A DNA stretch of 64,000 nucleotides from Rugalucina vietnamica (GCA_964017185.1 OZ024875.1:31877456-31941455), one strand, 5' to 3'; positions 21,701-34,003 are shown, counted from the first letter of the stretch. The notes: a model not told the origin generated them from the sequence alone. Translations and numbers: made by a program.

Positions 21701-24700
21701 CAGAGGAGCAACTTAATACACAGATACAGACTCATTTGAAAGAAATTAGGAATGAAAAGGTCAAACACTTCAAGGACATAAGTGGTTTTCCTTTAAAAGA
21801 GTTCTTAACTCGTAATAAAGATTTATTCACATTTAAAAACAAGAAAGGAAGACATTATGTCAAGTTGAAGTCCAGTTTTAAAAGATCCAAAGCAAAATCA
21901 TTCTCTGATGGTTCAGAACCAGACACAGAAAATGATGATACGTTATTAAAGACTGTTCCAACAGAGGTCACTGACAGTGAGTCATCTGAACCATGGACTG
22001 TTGTAAAGAAAGGTAAAAGAAAGGCCAAACAAGCTGATAAAGTGGGTGCATGTAATTCTGATTTCAGTACAGAGGGAAAGTCGTATGAAAAAGTACTTGT
22101 AAGTGGACATTCAAAGCCTGACTTTGATGTTGAAAAATTTAAAAATCTGATCAACACTCCAGTAGATAGAGATCATAAATTCATTCCTGATATTGAAATG
22201 TATAAAGCAAACAAATTGTCTTTTATGATTGATGTTGTGAGTATGTGGAACACTCCACAAAGAACAAAATCTTACATTGTTTTAGGGGTAGAGAAGCGTA
22301 AGAAGGTACCACACTTTCTTAAAGGCCTCCAGGAAGACTTCATGGATGATTTTTTTCAAGAGTTGTTTGCAGAGGGCCACTTCACAATGAAACCAAAATT
22401 TAAATATCATGACATACAGTATGAGGGTGGGAAATTTGGGTATCTTGAAATTGAATCTAGCCATGGTCATGGTTTACCATGTATTGCAAAAATTGATGCC
22501 CAAGTAGGGGGTACTGTTTTGAAAGAGAATGACCTATGGTTCAGACAAGGAGTAACCAACACAGTGTGTAAACCCACTGACCCAACATATGCATCTGTCT
22601 ATCACTGGTTTGCAAAGCTTGAGACAGCCCCTGCAGTGAAAGGTGCTGCCAGGAATTTTGAAGTTCAGCTGAAAAAGACCAACCCATGGACCACAGAAAC
22701 AGAGGAAAGTGCAGATTTGCCAAATGGAAGTACAAACAGATCATTTGATGAATTTTGGAAACATGTCCAGTCCTTCCGCAAGAGCAGATTTTGTCTCATT
22801 TCTGCAGATGTCCAAAACCAACACAGGCACTTAAGTGCATTATCATCTGTTCCCTGGATAGCCGTGTATGACTTTGACATAAACAGCACATCAGACGGGT
22901 TACTTAATGCAATGCAAGACAGCATTGAGAGAAAAAGATCCTTGCATCTTGTTACATGGAGCGATCCTCAGAATGCCTTGAATTTGTCAGAGCAGGCCAC
23001 TTGCTGGTGTTCAATGCGAGGGAGACGTGAAATACCCGGTAGTCGCACTGATAAAAAGATGGGAGATATTGAAGATGCCAGGGATTGGTTCATGCAAACC
23101 AAAGGAGGAGTCAAAATAGTTTGTGAACAACTTGAGACTTTCTCTGATATTGGGTTGATAAATATCACGTTAGTTCTTATTTGGCCTGACAATGACAGCT
23201 TAGTTCCTATTCTTCAAACATTTGTCCGTCATCTGAATGAAAGTTTGCCAGTGGAACCAAGAATAGTGATAATTCTTGCAAAGAGTCCAAAGACTGAAAG
23301 TGGAAAAAGAAGGTTTGAAGTTTTCTGTGAGGATTACAAAAACAATGTCATGGTCTGCAACATTGATATTGAAAGTATTTGTTCGGGGATCATGCAAAAA
23401 ATGAAGACTGAAACAACTGCTAAGCTTAAATTGTCTCTTCCAACAGCAGATGGAAGAAATGACCTTTCATTGACAGAGAAAGATGCTGCATGGTTAAAGG
23501 AGGACCTGGATGTATTGTACATTGACAACCCTTTCACTGTAGGAGAAATAGATGAAACAGAGATTCAAGATGCAACAGATGCTTTCTATAGGGGTGTACC
23601 ACTTCAATGGCATATTCGATATCAGAGTACATCTGGTCAAATCGATATTGAGCGAGACAAGATGAAGTCACTTGAGGAAGCACTAAACACACACTTAAAG
23701 AGCTTCAAAACAGTTGTGATCACATTGTATCATTCTCCAGGCTCGGGTGGAACCACCCTGGCACAGTCAATTCTGTGGAAATTTCATTCAGCATATCCTT
23801 GTGTGCATCTAAAGCTTAGGTCAGTTGGCAACACAGATGAGCTGATCAGACGTGTGTATTATATCAACAAGAAAACACAGCTACCAGTTATAATGTTGAT
23901 TGATGGTGAGGAAGAGTCCAAAGTCACATACCTTGCAAAGCGACTCCAATATGCAATCATCATCTATGTCAAACGTTACCCCTACAAGATCCAAAATGAT
24001 GTGAATGGGTCAAAGCTATTTCTTGAAGGTTATGTATCTCCAGCAGAAGCAGCTAAGCTCTCAGCCAAATTTGGAGAAAATTGTGATGACAAAAAGAAAA
24101 GAGACTTAGAAAAGTTAAGCCAAGATGTACAGGCCAAGAAACAAGACCACCACCTCTATGAATTTGGTCTAACCAGGTTTCACCATGAGTTTCATGGTAT
24201 TGTTTCCTTTGTTGAAGGATATCTACAGTTGAATCAGAATCCGTCGGATCAACTTCTTCCATGGCAAAGATGCTTGGGATATCTGGCACTGATATACTTT
24301 TATGGCCAGGCATCAGTACCATGCCAATTCTTTGCCAAGCTGATGAACAAACCACCAAACTACAACATGTCTCTAGAAGATTTTCCACATCAATTCACAC
24401 AATTTGTTACTTTTGACACTAACCAGGGAAAGAAGGATTATATCAGGATTTGTCATTATCTTGTGGCAAAAGAAATTTTGGAGCAGATCTTGTCTAGACA
24501 CTCAGATGTAAAATATACAAGAACAGATGCTCTAGGGATTGTTGCAAGTAGAAATCTCTCAAAGTTTTGTATAGAGTTTATTGAGTATGCTGGAGGGAAA
24601 AGGACAAGAAGTGCTAGCCAGATGTCTACAGTCAAGTTCATTTTGACCAAGACATTCATTTTCCGAGAAGACAGTCAAGAATTTGATACAGAAGACCAAA

Positions 24701-26403
24701 GGAGAAAGAGACCCTTGTTGTCTAAGTTGCTGATGGATATTCCCTCTGACCAGCCATTGTTCACGGAAAGGCTGAAAGTTTTGGAAAAGCTCACATCAAC
24801 ATTTCCAGATGACCCAAACTTTCTTGCACATTTGGGTCGTTTCTATGCTTTCTGTCGACCAAATGATGAAAAGCTTGCTGAGAAGTATTCAAAGAAAGCA
24901 GTAGATCTGTGTCAGAAACAGATTGGAGGAATGACGATTGATCGTGTCAATGATAGTACAAGACTGACACTAATGCACGTGTTTCACATGTATGCACACA
25001 TAAAAAGAAAAGCAATCTCTAGGTACACAGGATGGTCTGAGAAAGATAAAGCTCCAGTCCGCACAAAAACTGATCAGTTCGAAGAAAGACTAGATGAGCT
25101 TATCAGTCTGGCTGAAACAGCATGTTCATACTACAAGAAATCAAGAGAAGCCACGCCAGAATCACACATTGCCTTTTTCTGTGCATACACAGATGAGATT
25201 AAAGTTCGTCTCCAAATATGTGAATTCGTCAAAAAGCAGCAGAGAAAACGGAGTGGCTCTGATGAAATAGCATCATTTTTTGAATCAGATGCCTCCAAAC
25301 CTGCAAAGGCCTTCATATCAAGAAGCATACACATTATTGAAAACCTGATCATGGAATGTTACATGGATTTTGAACTGCTTAATGAAGAAAGCCAGTCACT
25401 GCAACATCTTGTCACATGGTATAATAACCTTTTCAAAGAGAAGGCAATCACTCTGGATTCATTATTGCAGCAAGATGATGATGATATAAACAGCAGATGT
25501 CTTCAGATTGCTCTCATAAAATTGAAATATGGCACCAAGAGTACCTTTGGGAACATACAAAATGTGGACGACAAAGATGATGTAAATGCAATAGTCCATC
25601 TGCTAGAAGAAATTTTTGATCGGACTGAGAAATATGGTTTCACTAGTTCCTATGGTAAACATGAGTTAGAGAGAGATTTCAGAGATTGGATATATGCCAT
25701 CAGACATGAGAAGTTCCAACAAGACTATGCTGTGGAGAAAGTGCTATCAACACTGCAGCTTTGGCAGGACAAAACAAACTCGCCTTTGTCGAGGTACTAC
25801 ATCTTTATAATGAAGAGTATGCTTGGGTTTGGATCAGAAGATGAACCAGGCAAGACAGAATGTTTAGTGGAGGCTGAAACAGAGAAAGAGGAACTAATGA
25901 AAATGAAAAGACTGATAATCAGGCCTAAATATCCTAGAGAGTGGCTAGGAAAGCATGGCAATGGTATCAGACGTCTGCTGTCAGGCAAAAGATACATTGG
26001 CAATGCCAGTCTATCTTGTGACAGTGAATCTCCAAGTTTCCATACACTTCCTTTCGTCTTAGAACTATGTAAAGGGACCATTCTTTCACCAAATACCAAC
26101 AGAATTGGCAGCTACATTGCCTATGATTTAGGAGTTACTACAGCAAAAGTCTTCTTTCTTCCTAAATATGCCAACTTGGAAGGGAGTCGCTATGTTGGGC
26201 ACAGAGTTGAGTTCAATCTTGCATTCTCGATAGAGCATGGCTATGAAGCTTATAATGTTGTCCCACTGAAATACTATGGATGTCCAAACTGTAGTGCAAG
26301 GTTGGAATTTACATCTGGAATGACAGTAGCTTACTGTAAATGCTGTACACCTGTATACAAGGATGATATGAATGAAAGTCGAGTTGAAATAACAGATCAG
26401 TGA
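18748..26403 (+). CDS. SAMD9-like: SAMD9/SAMD9L-family protein with N-terminal RHIM (3 coding exons)
   Basis: Coding exons are 18748-18772, 19806-19904 and 21611-26403. The phases join, giving 1638 aa. ATG has a good context (A at -3, G at +4). Order along the protein: RHIM core IQIGEKNSL at about 21-29; a LOTUS/winged-helix-like segment at about 53-132 ending FPLKEFLTRNKDLFTF; a charged linker; AlbA_2 at about 225-378 (E237, K240, IVLGVE, LWFRQGVTN); a SIR2-like region at about 420-655 including PWIAVYDFDINS; a P-loop NTPase with Walker A HSPGSGGTTLA (749-759) and Walker B VIMLIDG (D806); helical/TPR-like repeats from about 1095; an OB-fold at about 1508-1595; and a zinc ribbon CPNC...CKCC (C1599, C1602, C1617, C1620). 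In vertebrates this family restricts viruses and slows translation, its AlbA_2 domain cleaving tRNA. I see no SAM domain. Ortholog status within an expanded invertebrate family is unknown. Confidence 0.92.
19060..19318 (+). mobile_element. tRNA-derived SINE with poly-A tail, family 2
   Basis: Inside intron 1 of the SAMD9-like gene. The head CCCCCGAGGCCGAGTGGTTA (A box) and TGTGGGTTCGCGCC (B box) are followed by a conserved central part with GTTCTGCTTGCGGGTGTGTC, and a tail GGGACGTAAAACTGAATAAA plus A run. AAATTGGTTAGGG flanks both sides (19047-19059 and 19319-19331), a clean 13 bp target duplication, so the insertion is fairly young. Relatives lie at 32289-32550 and 53451-53645. Confidence 0.93.
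19806..19904 (+). other. RHIM-encoding exon of the SAMD9-like gene
   Basis: This 99 bp exon is exactly 33 codons in phase 1-1, so it could be skipped without shifting frame. It encodes a short hydrophobic helix-free piece with NCQGIQIGEKNSLIV. The core I-Q-I-G-x-x-N-x-L matches the RHIM consensus [IV]-Q-[IVL]-G-x-x-N-x-[MLI] of RIPK1, RIPK3, TRIF and ZBP1. Acceptor TTTTAG and donor GTAAAT are clear. Function as an amyloid interaction motif is inferred from family knowledge. Confidence 0.85.
19962..21240 (+). mobile_element. Array element, 180 bp units, hairpin at both ends
   Basis: In intron 2 of the SAMD9-like gene. It starts with TATACCCCCGCC...AAGGGGGGTATA (inverted), then TCCG-rich sequence, then five units marked by GGCCGAT at 20241, 20421, 20602, 20781 and 20976 (the last after a T-rich insertion) and a truncated unit to about 21180. 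The right end has GGGGGGTATT and a hairpin AATAAGC-ATT-GCTTATT (21220-21236) followed by T-rich sequence. No coding region. Confidence 0.75.
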
Positions 26404-27019
26404 GTTTTTGCTGTATGGGTATAACCTTGTCTGAACTATGGGTCATTCTTACTTTAGCACACAAGATGGTTGTTTGTCATTAAACATTATTTGTACCAGA
26501 GAAGTGTGAGACCTAAATGGTTTAAAGCAAGGGAGTACATTACACATGTATTCATTTACTTCTAAAGAATAGTTGACTGCATTGAGCATGACAATTTTTT
26601 TTTACATGTAGTAGTCATTGCTTTGTATCCATATTTATAGTTTTCACATTTTGAACATTATGATGAAAGACATTTTCTTTCATCCATTGAATGTATGGTG
26701 AGTTTTAATTTACATCCTTAGAGGTAAACAGCAACACTATGATGATTATTATATTGCTTTATGATTTAAAATGAAATCAATGTAAAATGTGGTGTTTTCA
26801 ATGAGAACCTACAGAGAAAAAATTAACTGAATTCAATCTTTTTAATCTTTTGATATTTTACTGTAGAATTTTTGAAAAACCATTGGCTAACTTAAAACAC
26901 AAGAATACATTCCTTTTATAGACAAAAACACATTCAGTATGTATATTCATTTTCTTGTAGTGCAAGAAACAAATTTTTACCAAAATTATTTAGATTTACT
27001 ATTTATTTATTATTTTTAG
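26404..27019. other. 3' flank of the SAMD9-like gene
   Basis: Presumed 3' untranslated region. An ATTAAA at 26479-26484 is a possible poly(A) signal. Otherwise AT-rich with no recognisable feature. Confidence 0.45.
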
Positions 27020-27798
27020 CTCACTTGAGCCGAAGGCTCATGGGGAGCTTATAGTATGGTACTCGAGCCGGCATGCGTCCGTGCATCCGTTCACATTTTC
27101 AATGGTCTTCTTCTCTGAAACCGCTTGGCCAATCATAGCCAAATTTTATACGAAGCATCTATAGGAAGTGGGAACCAATGTATATATAAATAATCCGGGT
27201 CACATGACCAAGATGGCCGCCATGCCCATATATGCTAAAAACCCTTAAAAAAATTTCTTCTCTGGAACCTGGTGGACTGATTTCAACGAACCTTGGCATG
27301 AAGCATCTATGACTCAAGTGCTACAATGTATATATAAATCATAACCTTGCGATGACCCTGACCTATTTTACGGCAAGGTCAAGTTTGGAAACATTGGCTT
27401 TTACATGGAAAAAAGTGAAAACTATGGATTTTTTTTTAATTTTTTAAAACTATTGCAGCCTGAGACCTGAAAAGTGGTAAATGCAAACAACTAATGGATT
27501 AGATGAAGGTATATGATTAATTTAGGTTAAGGTCATCTTTTGACCTTGGCCGGTCTGTTGTCTATACTCACTTTTCAAAGATCTTCCTCTCTGAAACCGC
27601 TTGGCCAATCAAAGCCATATTTTATATAAAGCATCTATAGAAAGTCGGAACTAAAGTATATATAAATAATCCAGGTCACATGACCAAGATGGCCCCCATG
27701 CCCATATATGGTAAAAACCCTTCAAAAATCTTCTCTGGAATCGGTGGACCAATTTCAACGAAACTTGGCATAAAGCATCTATGAATCAAGTACTACAA

Positions 27799-30700
27799 CA
27801 CCGTGTCCATTCGAAACGCATGAAAAGAGGTCGTAACGCATGATCGGCGGCATTTTCACGTATGATTGCGGTAGTTTCCTTCGGATTCGCCGCCATTTTT
27901 GGAGGAAACTTTAGCGGTAAGTTTTTACAAACTTTTATTTGAATTATTTAAATAGACCTTTCCAACGAACGATCTAGCCTATCCGGATCTACATACATGC
28001 ATCTAATTGCCGAGTGTTCTACTGATGCATAGGCTTCGATAGGACTCGCAAACATTCGAGGAGATTATTGTTTTGCAAGTTCGGCCATACACGAAAATAA
28101 CATTCGCCCAAAAACGTTTCGTACTTTTCTCATTTTCTTCAAAGTTTTGACTAACTGTTGGATGATTTTGCTTTTTGACATCACACTTTAACTTAAGAAG
28201 CCAATTTCTCATGATTTTTTTCCCGAACAGCCACGGGTTAAAACAAAATACGTCAAAATTAAAGTAACGCACGATAATACGGCAACCTGGTCTTTCGAAC
28301 TTTGCAAGTATTTACAATGAATAACATATTTTAAGAGGTAAAAGCAAGCCAAACGCTCATTTGTCTCATTGCTAGCTGTCAGCTACCAAGTATTAGTACA
28401 CCAGACCTCCAATTTTCCGTACGAAAATCAGCTACACAGGTTGCCCCTAATGTGGAGAGTTACTTGCAAACACCTGGACATTCACACCGCCTTACATTTA
28501 TACAGCAACAGAAGGCAATTTCAAAAGTAGAAAGTAAATGGTGTCACGACTAGTATACTTTTCCAGCGTTCAGTCTTGAAATTATACCACCTTTTCAAGC
28601 ACGGCGGTAACAGAGAAATTTAGAGGTGCCGACATGACCTTGAACCGTCAAACAATCTGTGGACCTGCTCTTGAGCACTATATTATAACACTCTACAAAC
28701 AGGAGAAGACAATAAACAATTATAAGACTTCTTTTTCTAGAGTCAGCAATGCCATTTCCAAGCCAAGTAGTAAAATAGTAGGTAGTAAAATAGTTAAAAA
28801 ATCGAAGGGGGTCAAAGTACGAAACTATCCCCTGCTACCTAAACAGCATGACTCTAATATATACCAAGTATAAGCTTTTCAAAAAAGCTTGCGATCTCTC
28901 GGCACTTTTTTCAGTGTATGACCATGTATACCGTGACCAAAAGGACTCTTGCAGCTCGGCTCGGCACTGCTATAAATAGCTCTAAAAATAGTTATGTTCT
29001 ACGGTGCCGTAGATACGGAAATACCATGATGAATACCAATAATGATCTAAAATTGAGTTCCCTTGAGCTATGCAAAAATTCAAAAGAAGAGGTTGGGCCA
29101 GACAGATATGTTTCGAGTAATAAATTCTCCTCAGTGACCCTGAATAAACTGGCAATGAACAGATAAAATATGTACAGTAATTTCAAGCTTCAGCAATGCA
29201 GTCAATCAAAAGACTGATATAAATCAAATGGTATCCGAATAGTAAAACCTGTAAAAACTCAACTCAAATTAAACCATCAGTCAATCAATTGTACTTGGGA
29301 GGGATTTAATCATTGCTCAATATATCAGTATTTACACAGAAGTGTGCTACTTTCGTTTTCATGAAAATCGTCTTTTTTCTCTTTTCTTTCTTTCTTACTA
29401 TATATACTGACTTACTGACTAACGATTGTGAATTCTTTTAATCGATTGCCGCTGTTGACTCGCCGCATAACACTTCTAGATAAGGCTGTAGCATGTATGT
29501 ATAGGTGGTACCCCCCCCCCCCCCCCTTATAATACACCATCCTGGCTGCGTGAAAGAAACATTGAAACAAATCTGAAACTGTTTTATTATTTGGGCATAA
29601 ATAGAATACAGTATTCACAACTTGTGGTTAAACGACCACCGACTTCTGGTCATCTTGGTTTAAACTTTTATTTCTGTATATACATGCACATATAATAATA
29701 CAAACAAAGCATTTTATACAACCGTTGCATATATAACAAGGGATTCAGAAGAAAGTCGAAACGACTTTTTCAGAATCTGTATCCCATCTGGTCATCTTGA
29801 CTGGACCATGCAATTGCAGTAGGCCATACGCACATACCGAGAGATCTGCCCGAGCCTTTCCTGATCTTTGACTATTCTGCTATTGATGATGGTTGACACA
29901 TGATCATACACTTAAGATAGCGATGTGAGATTGCGAGCATCTCTTGGAAAAGCTTAACTTTTGTTGAATATACATTGTGCAAAGATGATTGAGCGTATAT
30001 GCGGCGTGACTATTTATGCAATGCGCTCTAGACCAGGGGTCCATAACCAACTCGCACATGCACCTGGCACATGAACACACTATGTTAATATGACCTATGT
30101 TTATCTCATCAAGATTGACACAGAGATTGACGAAAAAGAGGACAAACAAAATTTACGCGCATGCCTCTTACAAAGATTGGCTTTTGTTCTTTTGGCTACC
30201 GACCTCAGACCTTGCTGCCCTCATAGTCCAGAAGCACATGATACGGTATTTTATTTAAGATTAAACTATGGAATGTTAGTTAATGTTAAAATAAATAAGA
30301 CGTCGCACAGAGTCAACATTCATAAATTGCTGAAGCCCTTTTATATGCTGTTTATGGACAAGGGATGGAATGCAACTTCAGTAAGATATTACACCTGGAA
30401 ATGAAGTAACCTGGACCTTACTTCAAACTACAACGGGACTTGACAACAAATGAGCATTTGGCTTGCTTTTACCCCTTAAAATATGTTATTCATTGTAAAT
30501 ACTTGCAAAGTTCGAAAGACCAGGTTGCCGTATTATCGTGCGTTACTTTAATTTTGACGTATTTTGTTTTAACCCGTGGTTGTTCGGGAAAAAAATCATG
30601 AGAAATTGGCTTCTTAAGTTAAAGTGTGATGTCAAAAAGCAAAATCATCCAACAGTTAGTCAAAACTTTGAAGAAAATGAGAAAAGTACGAAACGTTTTT

Positions 30701-31011
30701 GGGCGAATGTTATTTTCGTGTATGGCCGAACTTGCAAAACAATAATCTCCTCGAATGTTTGCGAGTCCTATCGAAGCCTATGCATCAGTAGAACACTCGG
30801 CAATTAGAGGCATGTATGTAGATCCGGATAGGCTAGATCGTTCGTTGGAAAGGTCTATTTAAATAATTCAAATAAAAGTTTGTAAAAACTTACCGCTAAA
30901 GTTTCCTCCAAAAATGGCGGCGAATCCGAAGGAAACTACCGCAATCATACGTGAAAATGCCGCCGATCATGCGTTACGACCTCTTTTCATGCGTTTCGAA
31001 TGGACACGGTG
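27799..31011. mobile_element. 3.2 kb element with about 566 bp terminal inverted repeats
   Basis: Inserted in the array above. The ends are CACCGTGTCCATTCGAAACG and its reverse complement; TACAA lies on both sides (27794-27798, 31012-31016), a 5 bp duplication. The inverted arms (27799 to about 28364, and about 30446 to 31011) are nearly identical and each holds the same 89-codon open frame, which looks incidental. The 2 kb interior has small frames without family resemblance, so no transposase is identified. The CAC.GTG tips and 5 bp duplication resemble Transib-type elements, but long arms are unusual for them. Confidence 0.85.
29511..29526. repeat. Poly-C tract
   Basis: A run of 16 C inside the long-TIR element. 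Confidence 0.95.
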
Positions 31012-31322
31012 TACAATGTGTATATAAATCATGACCCTGCAATGACCTTGACCTATTTTATGACAAGGTCAATTTTGGAAACATTGGCTTTTACATGGGA
31101 AATAGTGAAAACTGTGGATTTTTTGAAAACTATTGCAGCCTGAGACCTGAAAAGTGGTAGATGCAAACAACTTATGGAGTAGATGAAGGTATTTTATTAA
31201 TTTAGGTCAAGGTCATCTCTTGACCTTGGCCCATCTGTTGTCCATACACGCTTTTCAAAGATCTTCTCTGTAACGGCTTGTTTTGATTGTCAGGTGAGCG
31301 GTTGTTGCCCTTGGGCTACTTG

Positions 31323-32288
31323 TTTTTGGTAGGGAGGGAGAGGGGGGATATCCTTGCATTGTATAAAAAAAAAAAAATTTTTTTAAGGAATACTAAATAT
31401 TTCATATTGAAAGATGAATACAGATTTCCATCTCATGTTTTCAACATACTTGATAAAATATATTTATTGTATTGGGTCAAATTGAAACCTGGAAATGTTG
31501 TGGCTTTTAAAAAAAGCTTACACAGTGTCTTTAGCTTATAATATATGCAAAACAAAAAAGCAGTCAAACTGCATAACATTATTTTTCATTTCTATCAGTA
31601 TCAAATTGTACCATTTTGACATTGTGCATAGTGTGTGTGCGTTTCCACCTTTTGACCACTTGTATGTGTGTTTCCATCTTTTGACAACCTGTATGTGTGT
31701 TTCCACCTGGCCACCTGTAAAACATTTAGTACATCATGCCCATGATTATTTGCATTGGGGTGTCGGGGGTACGTCATGACCAGAAGTATCTTCTTTTTGG
31801 CTGTTTTTTTTTTTTTTTTTTTTTTTAATCATGCAATAAATGATAGTTTGATGTCTCAATAAAACAGATTTATTTATTTTCGTGTTGGAACTTACCAACA
31901 TTTTTACCTGTAATATAATATAGTTAAGTGATATGTTTATTTCTAGTGATTATATATATTTAGATGTTTGTATTTAATATTAATTTCTATATTTTTTGAA
32001 AAGGAAACATATTCAAATTACCCTTGTGAACTTGACCACAAAAACAAAAAAAAAAACTGATGTAGAAAATGGTCTGTTATCTCAATATGTTGTAAAAATA
32101 TCCATGTTCAAATTGATTTCAAATTTAAATAGTTTTTTTTTTAGGAAATTTATAAATTTTACAAAAGATGCTTTTTGGACTTTGACAGGGCATTTACTGT
32201 ATAAAATTTGTTCTAATCAGTGACTTTGATTCAAACAATGTACAAATATTTCTGTGAAATTATTTGCATGAAATTATAACTAATTTAT
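31323..32288. other. Intergenic, low-complexity T/A runs
   Basis: AT-rich, with a T run at 31806-31826 and a short repeated GTGTGTTTCCA.CTT phrase at 31640-31710. No gene seen. Confidence 0.4.
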
Positions 32289-32550
32289 TTATTTTTATTT
32301 TATTTTTTTCTTATTATTCAGTTTTATGTCCCTTTCAAGATTATTTAAGCTCATATGAGATGGGCCAATCAGTATGTGGGGCGAAAACGGGAGAACCCCG
32401 AGAAAAACCACCTGACACACCCGCAAGCAGAACTTGGCTTGTCTCACATGTGGTCAGAGCGGGGCTCGAACCCACACCAGACACAGCGGTGAGATGATCG
32501 AATAGTTAAGTGCAGTAATGAAATATCAGTGCTCTTAACCACTGGGCCAT
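32289..32550 (-). mobile_element. tRNA-derived SINE, family 2, minus strand
   Basis: Reverse-complement relative of 19060-19318, with the tail side on the left (TTTTATGTCCCTTTCAAG), the central GACACACCCGCAAGCAGAAC block, the B box complement GGGCTCGAACCCACACC and the A box side at the right (CTCTTAACCACTGGGCCATG). ATAACTAATTTAT flanks both sides as a 13 bp target duplication. Confidence 0.9.
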
Positions 32551-32984
32551 GATAACTAATTTATGTAACTAATTTATGTAATTTAGAAAAAGCAATGCAC
32601 ATGTATGTTCAAACTTATTCATGACTTTGTCTAGACTGGCTCCAGTCATTACTGTTTTTTTTTTGTTTGTTTTGTTTTTGTATTTTATTTTTTTTTACCT
32701 ACATGAAAAGGAAAAAAAAATACTAAGTGGCAAAAATTTTCTAACTGGCCCAGCAGTAACTATGAGTTTCTGCCTAGAAGGGGAGGTTATATTATCAGAA
32801 AAAGGGTCAAGTATGAGTCAAGTAAGAATAAGTCACCTTTGCTAAAACTCAAATCTTGGGGCCAGGCTAGACTTTGTCATTCACTCCAAACAATAGGTAA
32901 ATGCACCACAGCTGACAGTTAGATGTATTACAGGAAGTTAAGGGCAGAACTGTCAGTATTAAAAAAACTTTTTTGTTTGTATTG

Positions 32985-33160
32985 ATGTTTGATATCCCAT
33001 TCAATAATATTTCAGTCATGTCAGGATGGAAACACCTCTTTCTGGGTATAACCAGCACACTGGGGAGTTTGTGTCTTGCTCAAGGACACAATTCAGTGCC
33101 ACCATTTGGGATAGAACTTGAGACACTCAATTTGCTGTGCTGTGCTCCCCTGGAAAATCA
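32985..33160 (-). mobile_element. SINE-like repeat, family 3, minus strand
   Basis: The reverse complement contains AAGTTCTATCCCAAATGGTG, GTGTCCTTGAGCAAGACACA and GACATGACTGAA, which match the order of blocks in the + strand copy at 37741-37895. The tRNA-like head is degraded. Confidence 0.6.
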
Positions 33161-33229
33161 TTATATTGTAATAGATAGTTTGAACTTTGTAAAAGTTTGC
33201 TTTCATAGAATAGTAACACTTGTTGTCTG

Positions 33230-33455
33230 TGCAATTGACTCCTCCGCTAGCAAGGTATAGCCACGCCCACCCCTATTTCCTTAGACAAACATTGTGTTTT
33301 TGCACCTATATTTTACCTGTAAAAAGCATGTGTTGGTTTGTTTGTCTAACCCAAGTGTTGTCTAACCGTCATTGACTGTTAGCTAATGTGCTGATTTGAA
33401 TGGTCAATATAAAAATGAATATTAATGATGGGTGGTTTGACGGAGGACTCAATTC
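33230..33455. repeat. Possible small foldback element
   Basis: CAATTGACTCCTCCG (about 33231) and CGGAGGACTCAATT (about 33440) are inverted with one mismatch about 210 bp apart. No target duplication seen. Confidence 0.35.
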
Positions 33456-34003
33456 ATTGTTTATATGGTTAGTAAATAGTAACTGAATGAACTTAGAAAC
33501 TGTGTGCTTCAAGACAGATCAACAAACTGTCCAAATTCTAGTCATTATTGTACATAATAAAATTTTCATTCATTTATCATAAATGTTGATTTGCCCAAGT
33601 ATTTTTTGTTACAGATTTGGCCAAAATAAGTTAAATGACACATGTCATCTACCAGTTCCATTGTTTGAACATGACCTCTACTTACAACCGTGTGTAAAAT
33701 TTCTTTGAATGTTTCAACGTTACAAGGTAAAGGATTTTGCAAGGTATCTTTATCAATCAAAACAAGCAAAGGAGTTAATTTTGATAAATAAAAAAAATCG
33801 TTAGGTGTACAACTTTTATGGGTATCGTTATCATTTCAAATGTAAGTTCAGATTGTATATTTTTTTCATTATATTGGAGTTTGGTTTACTGAGACTATAC
33901 ATGTACACACATTTATATGTTTTGGCTACATCTATTTGTTAATTTCATCCATTAGAAAAACATGTCTGTGAAATGTATACCCCCTTATATCCTACTTTTA
34001 TAT
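33456..34003. other. Intergenic, nothing identified
   Basis: AT-rich, no supported gene, RNA or repeat. Confidence 0.35.

Larger units (their letters stand above)
27020..31322 (+). mobile_element. 455 bp-unit Helentron-like element, split by a TIR element
   Basis: It starts after a T run with AGCTCACTTGAGCCGAAGGC, then a short TCCG-type head and array units with CTCTGAAACCGCTTGGCCAA, GGTCACATGACCAAGATGGC and TGACCTATTTTACGGCAAGG phrases. At 27798 it is interrupted and resumes at 31012 in the same unit. It ends at CAGGTGAGCGGTTGTTGCCC, a hairpin GCCC-TT-GGGC (31307-31316), and TACTTG followed by TTTTT. The start and the end CTCAGGTGAGC-type sequence are mutually inverted. Related copies occupy 59128-64000. 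Confidence 0.75.

Noticed and set aside
21631..26403. Treating the long frame as an intact single-exon gene
   Set aside because: Its first codon would be TTG in the middle of an exon. An AG acceptor at 21609-21610 and in-phase upstream exons give a proper ATG start at 18748.
28003..28272. 89-codon frame, identical at 30538-30807
   Set aside because: It lies within the inverted arms of a transposable element; the identity reflects the arms, not a protein under selection. No domain recognised.
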